64,000 nucleotides of DNA from Leptolyngbya sp. SIO1E4 (GTDB lineage: Bacteria > Cyanobacteriota > Cyanobacteriia > Phormidesmidales > Phormidesmidaceae), in assembly GCA_010672825.2 (NCBI GenBank), contig JAAHFU020000002.1, positions 1,376,001 to 1,440,000 on the forward strand, in the 5' to 3' direction. The translations under genes and the position numbers were made by a program. Positions 54,212-62,382 of this stretch are shown in pieces (the first letter of the stretch is position 1; each line of letters starts with the position of its first letter). The notes beneath the pieces are model-generated. The model ran no database searches and was not told the DNA's origin. It saw only the letters and a program-made list of their open reading frames with translations.

Positions 54212-55879
54212 TTACTCCTGGCAGGGCTCTACCTCAAACCCCACATTTTCCGAAATCTCTACGTGACAGGAATATTCCAGGGTTCCTTCGCCGCGATTGT
54301 TAACCACGCGATTATCGCGACCACCGGCACTAGCCTGGGCCAAAATGCCCCCCTCCGAGACATTATCGGTAATGGTGACACCGTCCATCGTGTTCGGGGC
54401 GTTATTGGTGTCAGCGTTCACGTAGATGCCAGGAAACCTGGAGCTGTGCGATCGCACCTCATTGTTGATAATGGTCACCTGACTCACGTCTGGCACCTTA
54501 TAGATGCCGATGTAGCCCTGCCCTCGGTTATTGCGAATCGTAACCTGGTTGATGCTAGTGCCACCACAGCATTCCTGGGCCAAAATCCCCTCCCCATCGG
54601 TGCTGAAATATTGGCTGTCCATAATCCGGTGGCGATAAGCTTCGTAGGTATTACCCTCAATCACCACGTTATGACCTGACCAGTCAATCGCACGATTTTC
54701 AAACGTCATGGCCCCTCGGGGTTGTCGTTGCCCGGTTGGGTTTACCCAAGCCGTTTTTTCCACTTGGTCGTACACTTCGTTATCGCGAATTTCTAGACCT
54801 TGGCCCGAGGCATGAATGCCCACCCGCATCGTTTTCAGTACCCAATTGTCACGGATGATAATGCCCTCGCGGAATAGGCTAGGCTCATCCTCAGCACTAC
54901 GGGCATACTTAAACCCCTCTGGTTTCGAGCGGTTTACCACAATGCCATAGTGATCGGTATAGCTAAAGGGCACCCGGTCTTCTTCGGCATAGGTCACTTC
55001 TGAGTCTCGATTTTGGGACTGTACGACATAACCTGGTTGACCATAGGTATCGGTCACGGCGTCGTTGATACGGGTGTTAGCAATCAAAGCATAGGCCTGG
55101 GTGGTTACCCGAATATTGGCAGCAAACCGGTTCGAGAACCTGGCCCATAGCGGCTGAAACTCTGGGTTAGGCACTTGCTCATCTGGCTCGGTTACATTGT
55201 TGCTACGAATCCCAAAGACCAGCCGATGGGTCATGGTTCCAGTGTCTGGGTTGCCCAAAAGGGCGATCGCCCCCCGGTTAATGTCAAGAAATACCAGCCC
55301 CTGGTCGCTGTCTGTATCGGGCGACTGGCTGCGAATTTGCTTAAAGGCGGTATCGTTAGGCGTGCCACTGCCACTGAAGCTGGGCTCATATTTGGGAAAC
55401 TCTAGTCGGGTTAGGGGCTGAAAGTCCTCGTTTTTGGCCGTTTCTACAGGGCCAACCTCTCCCCGAACCAAGATGCCATCAGCCAAGACCAAATCTGTAT
55501 CAAAGCGGTAAGTGCCCGCTGGTAGATAGACAGTGCCACCGCCCGCTGCGATCGCGGCTGCCTCAGCAGCTTGAAACCGTTCTTGATCCGAGGCACCCTC
55601 ATAATCTTGAATGTTGAATACACACTGCCACTGCAGCTCATCTATCCAGGTCGGGGCTTCATCCCCATAGAAGGCTGCCACAGGGTTACCTGTTGGCCCG
55701 CTCGATATGCTGCCGCAGTCAGCTGCCGCTACCTCCTGGGTTGAGAGCTGTGGCGCTGTCTGGCTTGCTCCCAGGCAGGCCATCGCGACTGCCGTGACGG
55801 TCATTATCACGCCAAACTGCACTAAGCGACGACGCAGGCACCAGAGATGGGCAAGAAACTTTCTCCAGCGGGCAACCAT
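54212..55879 (-). CDS. exported right-handed beta-helix (pectate-lyase-fold) protein
   Basis: 555 aa with an N-terminal signal anchor (about 18-38, basic residues before it). A pectate-lyase-like opening VFNIQDYEGASDQERFQAAEAAAIAAGGGTVYLPAGTYRF (about 88-127) is followed by many parallel beta-helix rungs (REGIIIRDNWVLKTMRVGIHASGQGLEIRDNEVYDQ; INQVTIRNNRGQGYIGIY; VSQVTIINNEVRSHSSRFPGIYVNADTNN). Such proteins cut or epimerise polysaccharides or act as surface adhesins; catalytic residues could not be assigned. Cys pairs (ECCGG, near both termini) suggest disulfides outside the cytoplasm. RBS GGGAGGA precedes the ATG. Confidence 0.8.
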   Translation of the reverse strand: MVARWRKFLAHLWCLRRRLVQFGVIMTVTAVAMACLGASQTAPQLSTQEVAAADCGSISSGPTGNPVAAFYGDEAPTWIDELQWQCVFNIQDYEGASDQERFQAAEAAAIAAGGGTVYLPAGTYRFDTDLVLADGILVRGEVGPVETAKNEDFQPLTRLEFPKYEPSFSGSGTPNDTAFKQIRSQSPDTDSDQGLVFLDINRGAIALLGNPDTGTMTHRLVFGIRSNNVTEPDEQVPNPEFQPLWARFSNRFAANIRVTTQAYALIANTRINDAVTDTYGQPGYVVQSQNRDSEVTYAEEDRVPFSYTDHYGIVVNRSKPEGFKYARSAEDEPSLFREGIIIRDNWVLKTMRVGIHASGQGLEIRDNEVYDQVEKTAWVNPTGQRQPRGAMTFENRAIDWSGHNVVIEGNTYEAYRHRIMDSQYFSTDGEGILAQECCGGTSINQVTIRNNRGQGYIGIYKVPDVSQVTIINNEVRSHSSRFPGIYVNADTNNAPNTMDGVTITDNVSEGGILAQASAGGRDNRVVNNRGEGTLEYSCHVEISENVGFEVEPCQE

Positions 55880-56355
55880 GTCTTCCTCCCAGTCTGTTTA
55901 TAGAGCAATGGTCTGAAGTGAAATGCGTGATTATCCTGATAAGACGTCGCGTTTTGTTGCCGAGTTCTTTCTGGTTTTAGCCGCTAGCGGATATTCTCAT
56001 CTGGTTTAAGTCACAGGCATTTGGAATTGCCTCTCCTGACCCCGCTTCGTCAGTCGAGAAATGTCAGTCGGGAAATCTAATTACTCTTTCCGTTTAGCAG
56101 GGCCTGCCTGGAGGGCTTAAGGGAAATTAAAACGGGCCTACATCATGCCTGTAGATTAGGTGACGATTTGTCTTTACCAGGTGGGGATAGCAGAAAGCAT
56201 GGGGACAGATGCTTTTGCCCTTACACTTAGGGGCTGCCAATAATTCTAGTGAATAGGGCTACAATCCCGCATCGGATGAGCGCTGTATTGCCTTATAAGT
56301 TTATGGACTGAGGCGCGGCAAGAGATTCTGTGCTGGATATCAGGGCAACACAGAA
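55880..56355. other. gene-free spacer
   Basis: Left half of an 884-bp spacer between the beta-helix gene (its promoter should be here) and the sigma-factor gene. Nothing else recognised before the MITE at 56356. Confidence 0.4.
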
Positions 56356-56508
56356 TAGACCTCTTTCACGAATAAAATGAGGCCCCCTTCCGTCCCCCAA
56401 AATTGGGGGAAACTGTTCTTACAGAGTCTGTATATGCCCAATCAAGGGTCGAAAGTCCCCCGGCGTTGGGGGATTTAGGGGGCGTTTAGGATTGAAGCAA
56501 GAGGTCTA
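56356..56508. mobile_element. MITE-like element, about 153 bp
   Basis: Terminal inverted repeats TAGACCTCTT (56356-56365) and AAGAGGTCTA (56499-56508), with TA at both tips as expected for an IS630/Tc1-type target duplication. Inside lies a second inverted pair, GCCCCCTTCCGTCCCCCA-type on the left and GGGGGATTTAGGGGGC on the right. No transposase is encoded, so it would be non-autonomous. Confidence 0.7.
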
Positions 56509-56564
56509 ATCTAAATGATTCACAGCCTTGTCCTGATCGGGGTGGTGACTGCTAGGGTGGCCAA

Positions 56565-56647
56565 TATTGCACCTGAAGTGCTGGTTAGGACAGTCGAATT
56601 TCCTGAAATCCTTATGCAGCAAGGGTTTGATTTCTGCCTTTTGCTAT
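56565..56647 (-). repeat. dispersed repeat, block B (reverse)
   Basis: Reverse complement of block B at 31.44 and 32.98 kb. It has a single GGCAGAA heptamer where those copies have three or more, followed by CCTTGCTGCATAAGGATTTC. Confidence 0.75.
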
Positions 56648-56670
56648 ATCACATGGTTCCAGCAGGCCCA

Positions 56671-56714
56671 TACAGCGAAGGAGCAAGGCGCCATCGCCTT
56701 GCTCCTTCGCTGTA
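56671..56714 (-). terminator. 20-bp perfect hairpin after the sigma-factor gene
   Basis: TACAGCGAAGGAGCAAGGCG and its exact complement around the loop CCAT. It begins 50 bp past the sigma-factor stop on the minus strand. There is no T-run, so it may act as a U-less terminator or mRNA-stabilising hairpin. Confidence 0.65.
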
Positions 56715-56763
56715 TGCGTTCCAAATGTATTGGAAGTCGAGCGACTATGCCGCTCAGGGCTCA

Positions 56764-57747
56764 CTAACTGGCTAAGTAGGCCCGTACATTAGCCTTGCGG
56801 CGACGCAGGTGCTTCAAGGCTTGTTGCTCAAGCTGGCGTACCCGCTCACGGCTGATATTAAGGCGATTCCCAACTTTCGCTAAGGAGAGTTCGTTGCCGT
56901 CATCAAGGCCGTAACGCAGGGTAATAACTTCCTGTTGCTGGGGCGTCAGTTCCGACAGCAATGTCCGGATATCTTGCCGCAGAGACTCACGTACGGTGAA
57001 GTCTTCAGGAGAGGCCTTTTCATCCTCTAGCAGCTCTTGCAACTCAGTGTCTTGGTTATCGCCAATGCGCACATCCAGCGAAATTGGCTGGCGAGACATA
57101 GTCAGGTATTCCCGCACTTGTGCGGGCTCAAGCTCTAGTGCCTCAGCAATTTCGGTGATGTTGGCGTTGCGTCCCAGCTTTTGAGACAGCTCACGCTGTA
57201 CCCGCTTAATTTTGTTGAGCTTCTCAGTAATGTGAATGGGAAGACGAATGGTTCGCGCCTGCTGAGCGATCGCTCGCGTAATTGCCTGACGAATCCACCA
57301 ATAAGCATAGGTTGAAAACTTGTATCCCTTGGTCGGATCAAACTTTTCAACCCCCCGTTCTAGACCCAATGTTCCTTCCTGAATCAGATCTAAAAATTCG
57401 AGATTACGCTTCTGATACTTTTTGGCGATCGCCACCACCAGACGCAAATTCGCCTCAATCATCTTGCGCTTTGCTTGTTCACCCTTACGCAACAGGCCTT
57501 TCAGCTCCAATTCATCCAAGTTGGTTGCTGTAGCCCATTCCTCTAAGGTGGGTTCTCTCCCCAGCTCAGCAGACAAAGATTCCTTCGGTTCTAGCAAAGT
57601 CATCATTTGTTGCACTTGCTTACCCAGCACAATTTCTTGCTCATGGGTGAGTAAGGGAACACGCCCTATCTCATGGAGATAAGTGCGAACAGCGTCGGCG
57701 GAGAAGAGGGGCTTGGTCTTTGACTTACGGGCAGTTACTTTGGGCAT
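56764..57747 (-). CDS. group 2 sigma-70 factor (SigB/SigD-like)
   Basis: 327 aa RNA polymerase sigma factor without the long N-terminal region of the primary factor. Region 1.2 ([23 protein letters not shown], about 18-40), region 2 with [46 protein letters not shown] (about 115-165), region 3, and a region 4 HTH ([27 protein letters not shown]) are complete. Group 2 factors in cyanobacteria control light, redox and stress responses. ATG at 57747 is chosen over the frame start at 57831 because GGAGG precedes it and [10 protein letters not shown] is a plausible start. A long hairpin follows the stop. Confidence 0.92.
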   Translation of the reverse strand: MPKVTARKSKTKPLFSADAVRTYLHEIGRVPLLTHEQEIVLGKQVQQMMTLLEPKESLSAELGREPTLEEWATATNLDELELKGLLRKGEQAKRKMIEANLRLVVAIAKKYQKRNLEFLDLIQEGTLGLERGVEKFDPTKGYKFSTYAYWWIRQAITRAIAQQARTIRLPIHITEKLNKIKRVQRELSQKLGRNANITEIAEALELEPAQVREYLTMSRQPISLDVRIGDNQDTELQELLEDEKASPEDFTVRESLRQDIRTLLSELTPQQQEVITLRYGLDDGNELSLAKVGNRLNISRERVRQLEQQALKHLRRRKANVRAYLAS

Positions 57748-58546
57748 TAGAATTCGCCTCCACTGATGATGCTGAAGCGTCCCCCCTTTGTGGGAGAGGA
57801 CCAGAGCATTCCCCCCTCGGGAGAGGAACACAATATTGCAGCCGCGATAGCAAAACGGATCAAGATCAAGATGTTTGAAGCGCTAGCTGAGTTCCAGGAA
57901 GGGCAAAGGGCTCTGTCACAACCTCACATAAGGGGGGTGAATAGAACATCTGTTACGTCCGACACCCCAATCAACCTGCCCGCGACGTTCCTGGAAGAAC
58001 ACGACGTACAAAACGAAACCGTTATGAGTTTAGACTTCTATACTAAAACAACTATTCCGTTGCGTAAAGTACTACAAGTGTAGTTAAACTTGTCACTTTA
58101 GGTTGAAGCCATTGGAATAGCTGCCTTCGGCAAGGCGCGTATGGGTCTGACTGTGATATCACCATAATGTCCTGTAATAGGATTCGAATGTTGGTAAAAC
58201 CCGCCCCAGAGAACCGAACCGTAGACTCTTAAAGAATAAACTACACAGTTTAGTTCAATGAAGAGTGCATGGAGCACTCTATATTCAAATCTTGCAATCT
58301 ATCTATGAATTCGATGTGATAAGGGAATGAATTTGAGATGACGATTATCTGAGAAAGATGAGGAAATAACGTTCGTAGCGGATCCAGTAGACTTCCTGGG
58401 GTGCTTCTAGGGTTCCCAGTTTCACCATTGAGCTGACGCCTCACCCTGAATCGGTTTGAGATGTCCCGGGATGCAAACCCTGACATCCTTGTAAAATTAT
58501 ATGAAGTGAATCGGTTTGAAATGAATCTGTGTGAAATTGCCTCAGC
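57748..58546. other. long spacer upstream of the sigma-factor gene
   Basis: About 800 bp between the kinase (58547) and sigma genes, both on the minus strand. Frames at 57766-58083 (+) and 58250-58486 (-) show no family resemblance. A 17-bp direct repeat TGAATCGGTTTGAAATG (58507-58523) recurs with one change at 58447-58463. Sigma promoters presumably lie here. Confidence 0.45.
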
Positions 58547-59986
58547 TCACCTAAGGTTCTCTGGCCCAGTGCAGTGAGCTTTAGGTAGCCATACCGTAAA
58601 AGCAGTGCCTACATCTGCGGAGAGCCCTTGTAACGGTGCTGGTAGAGGCTCAGGGACTTCCGACAGAGGGCTAAAAACCTCGATGAGGCCTGCCATCTCT
58701 TGAACCAAATCGGAGGCGATCGCCAAGCCTAAGCCGCTCCCTGAAATATCGCCCGACACCTGAACCCCGCGATAGTGTCGCTCAAAAATGTGAGGCTGAT
58801 CTGCTTTTGGAATACCCGGGCCGGTATCTCCTACCAAAATTCCCTCAAGATGAGGGTGATGTCTGTGGGGCAGCCCCCACTGTAGCCATATGTCCGTTCC
58901 CGGTAGCGAATACTTAAGGGCGTTTTCAAGAAAGTTGCTAATAATTTCAATCAAAGCATTCGAATCTGCTTTAACCGTGGATGCCTCTGCCGGGGGAAAG
59001 ACGTGTAGTTTCATCTGAGAGGCTTCGGCTAAGGTCTTGGTCGACTCAACAAGCGGCGCAACTAAAGTTGCGACGGCACAAGGTTCTACTTTCAAAGCCC
59101 CGCCAAAATGCGATAGTGATTCTGCCGTGACCGGGAGCGCTTGCGTTTCTAGGGTCGTGTCGGTTTCATCGGACGGTGACAGTAGGGGTAAGGCGCTCGC
59201 CGCTTCAGTCCGAGTTTGATCAGCCGCTTCAAGGGTGTCATCGAAATATCCCAAAATATGCTGCATGCGATCGCCCTCACGTAGCATATTCACCACCAGC
59301 GACTGGTTTTTATCTTCTGGGGCCAGCCGTTTCACTAATAACTTGCCAAAGGTTTTGAGGGTCGTCAGTGGGTTTCTCAGTTGATGTAAAAGTTCATGAA
59401 AGCGATCTGACTGTTGGGTTTGCAGGCGATTTAGCGCCGATAGTTGGGTTTGTAGCCACTGCCCCCGTTGATCGAGGACACAGGCTAATGCCAGCGATCG
59501 TGCACATTCTTCCATCTGCTGGCGCTCGTCAGACTGCCAGGGTCGATCAGCCCTCCAGCTGACCAAAATCCCCATAACGCCCCCCTCGTGCACTAATGGA
59601 ATCGCGAGCTGCTGAGAGGCGGCTTGCTCTGATTGAGAGACTTGATTGTGGGGTAATAGAACCTCATCGGTGGTGAGCCCGGGCTCCGCCTGATCAGAGA
59701 CTAATCCAGAGGGGCGTAGAGGTGGGTAATCAGTATTTTCCACAGTGCCGGCCCCTTTCAGCGATATACCCGGCAAGGCTTTATCAGATGTGAGCGGATT
59801 GGCGGCAGGTGGTGCTGTATTGGCAACCGGGGGATAGACTGCGATGGGGATGAGGTTAGGTGGGGCCTGCTCATTCCAGCTTTCAGCTAGGTATACCGTC
59901 GTAGAATCAGCGCTAACTGCCTGCGCCATAATCGAAATCTGAGATCGGCACAGGGCGGCAAATTCGGCACTTGCAGGCATCAACAT
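58547..59986 (-). CDS. GAF-domain histidine kinase, Hik2/CSK-like
   Basis: About 479 aa soluble sensor kinase: N-terminal GAF-like region (about 5-175, starting MPASAEFAALCRSQ), H-box HELLHQLRNPLTTLKTFGKLLVKRL with His201, and an ATPase domain with N-box EIISNFLENALKYS, G1 VGDTGPGIP and G2 GSGLGLAIASDLV. The N-terminal Cys13 context and the TFGKLL H-box resemble, from memory, cyanobacterial Hik2 and the chloroplast sensor kinase CSK, which report plastoquinone redox state and adjust photosystem gene expression. A low-complexity Pro/Ala stretch (about 50-70) and a long linker after the H-box are additions. ATG 59986 or 59980. No response regulator adjacent. Confidence 0.78.
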   Translation of the reverse strand: MLMPASAEFAALCRSQISIMAQAVSADSTTVYLAESWNEQAPPNLIPIAVYPPVANTAPPAANPLTSDKALPGISLKGAGTVENTDYPPLRPSGLVSDQAEPGLTTDEVLLPHNQVSQSEQAASQQLAIPLVHEGGVMGILVSWRADRPWQSDERQQMEECARSLALACVLDQRGQWLQTQLSALNRLQTQQSDRFHELLHQLRNPLTTLKTFGKLLVKRLAPEDKNQSLVVNMLREGDRMQHILGYFDDTLEAADQTRTEAASALPLLSPSDETDTTLETQALPVTAESLSHFGGALKVEPCAVATLVAPLVESTKTLAEASQMKLHVFPPAEASTVKADSNALIEIISNFLENALKYSLPGTDIWLQWGLPHRHHPHLEGILVGDTGPGIPKADQPHIFERHYRGVQVSGDISGSGLGLAIASDLVQEMAGLIEVFSPLSEVPEPLPAPLQGLSADVGTAFTVWLPKAHCTGPENLR

Positions 59987-60238
59987 AATCAAAAAATTGC
60001 CTGGTATCGTTCCACAAACAAGAAACTGCGTATCTCTAGCTTAGTAAGAGAAATGGCTGATAGTACCTTCAATAGCGCCTTCTCTGAAAAGCGCTTAAGT
60101 AACTACAAGATCAGGACTCATAATATTTAGATAAGTTGAAATTTTAGTTTTTAGCGTATATACTTTGCAAGGTTAGGCGTTTTGTAGCGCAAGCTACACC
60201 CCCGCCTTTGTTGTACACGAGAGTAGGAGGTAGGCAGG

Positions 60239-60553
60239 TTGGCAAGAAGACGCAAGCGCAAGAGCCGCCGCCGCTTAGAAGGGCGTCGTATTTTAGAGTG
60301 TGTACCTCAGTATAGTATCGAGAGCGGTGCTGAGAAGCCGGTGACCGCCGCCCGTAACTTTATCCAGACTGAAAACATCGCACCCCCTGCGCTGTTGCTG
60401 GTTAAACGCAACGAGCACACTACGGACAGGTACTTTTGGGCAGAAAAAGGGCTTTTCGGGGCTCAATATGTTGAGGAAAATCATTTTCTGTTCCCCAGTC
60501 TAAGGGCACTCCTTAATGAGGAAGAAGAAGAGGTCGTAAGTTTAGCTAGATAG
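60239..60553 (+). CDS. DUF3155 family protein
   Basis: 104 aa, strongly basic N-terminus (ARRRKRKSRRRLEGRRIL) followed by a conserved core (KPVTAARNFIQTENIAPPALLLVKRNEHTTDRYFWAEKGLFGAQYVEENHFLFPSL). It matches the cyanobacteria-specific DUF3155 family; the basic tail suggests nucleic-acid or ribosome binding, but the role is unknown. There is no ATG in the frame. TTG at 60239 is the likely start because AGGAGGT stands 7 bp before it. Confidence 0.85.
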   Translation: MARRRKRKSRRRLEGRRILECVPQYSIESGAEKPVTAARNFIQTENIAPPALLLVKRNEHTTDRYFWAEKGLFGAQYVEENHFLFPSLRALLNEEEEEVVSLAR

Positions 60554-60648
60554 GCTTTAACCAACAGCTTTTGGTTGGAAGAGATGAGTTTGTTAGGCTT
60601 TTGATTCCATTGAGCTAATGCTATTGGTTTAACTCTGGAGGCGGAATG

Positions 60649-61206
60649 TTATTCCGCCTCTATGCGTTTTAAACGAATTTGAGACTCCAATGCGATTAGC
60701 TCGTCTCTGTGAGCAGAGACCACAAGCTGGGTTCCTTTTTGAGGGGCTATCTGATTGTCTGGTTCTAGTGGGTCGAGTTGAAACGTGACTGACTCTGAGC
60801 GGGTTGCCCCTCGCCAGTAAAACCAGGGGGCTATGGGGGTCAGCAATAACAGCCAGTAGGGGGTGTAGCCCCAGGTGGGGGATGCGATCGCGATCACCAA
60901 TGCGAGGCAGAAGAGCCCAATGCCCGCTAGCCCCCCCAAAAAGCCCGCCAGAAAAACACTGGCCCCCACCATGCCTTCTAGGGAGATACGTCCTACCTCT
61001 GGTTCAACGCCAGTGACACGGTATGCCCTGTTCGCAAAATAGTGTTGCAGCGTTTCTAGCAACGTCACATCGTCTAGCTCGGAGAGATAGCGAGCTTTTT
61101 CTGTGCGGTCTTTGGTCGATGCTCGAATAAAAAAGCCGAGACCAATGAAGAGTAAAAAGGTCAGCCCAAAAACAGAAGGTAAGGCAAAATCGTAGGTTGA
61201 CGTCAT
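60649..61206 (-). CDS. cofactor assembly of complex C subunit B (CCB2/CCB4-like)
   Basis: 185 aa membrane protein: one N-terminal helix (about 9-28), two central helices (about 78-110 and 115-135), and conserved segments LETLQHYFANRAYRVTGVEPEVGRISLEGMV and RDELIALESQIRLKRIEAE. Homologs in chloroplasts (CCB factors) attach heme c_i to cytochrome b6 in the b6f complex. The gene ends inside the 23-bp hairpin GAGGCGGAA/TTCCGCCTC (60638-60660), which may terminate transcription from both sides. Confidence 0.82.
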   Translation of the reverse strand: MTSTYDFALPSVFGLTFLLFIGLGFFIRASTKDRTEKARYLSELDDVTLLETLQHYFANRAYRVTGVEPEVGRISLEGMVGASVFLAGFLGGLAGIGLFCLALVIAIASPTWGYTPYWLLLLTPIAPWFYWRGATRSESVTFQLDPLEPDNQIAPQKGTQLVVSAHRDELIALESQIRLKRIEAE

Positions 61207-61430
61207 ATCGACTCTTGATAAAGGTTCTCAACTTGTATCTGTGTCTACTCCACTAGCCTATCAAGGTTAGGGGCTCAAATCTGGGTTCTCCTCCCAGACT
61301 GCAGGATTTCCTGCACCTCAGTCTTCTGTTATCCATACTGCATCGACACGTTACGACGCTTGGGGCTAAGTTACGGTTGTAAAGGCTGAGATGCGTTTTT
61401 AGACATTGAAATATTGAAATTGAGTTTGCG

Positions 61431-62336
61431 ATGGATTCCACTTCTTACTCCCTATGGCAAAAAGTTGTACACACAACTGAGCAGGCGCTCCAGCGTGGAG
61501 CATTACAGCCAATTTCTACTCACATCCAGATAGTGCCAGACCAGCGCCTACAGTTCTGTGTCAGAGTCATTGACAGCCTTGCCCGCAAGAAGGCCGCCCA
61601 AAAGCCACCCAGCTCCAAGTTTTCTGCCCAGACGCGTAACCCCTTTCTTCCTTATGAAGAGGCTCTTTTTGTCGAAAATCTCTCAGAGACTCACGCCTGC
61701 TTGCTCAATAAATTTAATGTTGTCAATCACCATATTTTGATGGTGACTCGCGAGTATGAATCCCAAGACACTTGGCTAACCTATGCTGATTTTGAAGCCC
61801 TCGTGCGTTGTTTGATAGAAATTGATGGCTTAGGGTTTTACAACGGCGGCACTCAAGCAGGAGCCAGCCAGCACCATAAACACCTGCAGCTCATTCCTCT
61901 CTCTTCAGAACAGGGTGAGTTAGGGCTGCCGCTTGCGGTGTTCATCGATGCGCAAAAAGATGCGCTGACACAGTCCAGTAGCTTGAAGTCGCTCCCTTTC
62001 CGACATTGTGTTCGGCTGTTAACCGTACCCTGGACGCAAAATACCTGTGCCGAAACTGCCCGCTGCCTCCTGACCACTTACGAACAGCTCATGGTTGATC
62101 TTGGCTTGGCGCTCGATAGCCAAAAGCCTGAAGTGCCCTATAACCTGCTAGTGACGCGGCAGTGGCTGATGGTGATTCCGCGATCGCAGGAAAGTTATCA
62201 AGACATTGGCGTCAATTCTTTAGGATATTCGGGCTGGCTTTTAGTTAAGACGATGGAAGAGTTGGAACGTCTGAGACAAATTGGCCCCATGACCCTGCTG
62301 CAAAAAGTTGGCCAGCCCCAATCCAATCCAATCTGA
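61431..62336 (+). CDS. ATP adenylyltransferase / Ap4A phosphorylase
   Basis: 301 aa member of the Apa1/Apa2 branch of the HIT superfamily. The histidine triad is in GASQHHKHLQLIPL near 144-157; FLPYEEALFVENLSETHACLLNKFNVVNHHILMVTREYE (about 73-112) and the C-terminal PYNLLVTRQWLMVIPRS match the family. It phosphorolyses diadenosine tetraphosphate to ADP and ATP, or adenylylates sulfate-type substrates, and keeps alarmone levels low. Single gene, convergent with cruA. Confidence 0.9.
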   Translation: MDSTSYSLWQKVVHTTEQALQRGALQPISTHIQIVPDQRLQFCVRVIDSLARKKAAQKPPSSKFSAQTRNPFLPYEEALFVENLSETHACLLNKFNVVNHHILMVTREYESQDTWLTYADFEALVRCLIEIDGLGFYNGGTQAGASQHHKHLQLIPLSSEQGELGLPLAVFIDAQKDALTQSSSLKSLPFRHCVRLLTVPWTQNTCAETARCLLTTYEQLMVDLGLALDSQKPEVPYNLLVTRQWLMVIPRSQESYQDIGVNSLGYSGWLLVKTMEELERLRQIGPMTLLQKVGQPQSNPI

Positions 62337-62382
62337 AAAAGGTCTACCCTTCCACTCCCCCTCCAGATGAATCGACCCATCT

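Noticed and set aside
56515-56775. 86-codon plus-strand frame beside the MITE
   Set aside because: It is made of block B repeat and the 20-bp hairpin and runs into the antisense sigma gene.
57766-58083. 105-codon frame upstream of the sigma-factor gene
   Set aside because: No RBS, no recognisable family, and it covers the expected promoter region of the minus-strand sigma gene.
58180-58205. GATTCGAAT motif as a tRNA T-loop
   Set aside because: No acceptor, D or anticodon stems can be folded around it.
58250-58486. 78-codon minus-strand frame between kinase and sigma genes
   Set aside because: It overlaps a direct repeat, and no family or RBS support was seen.
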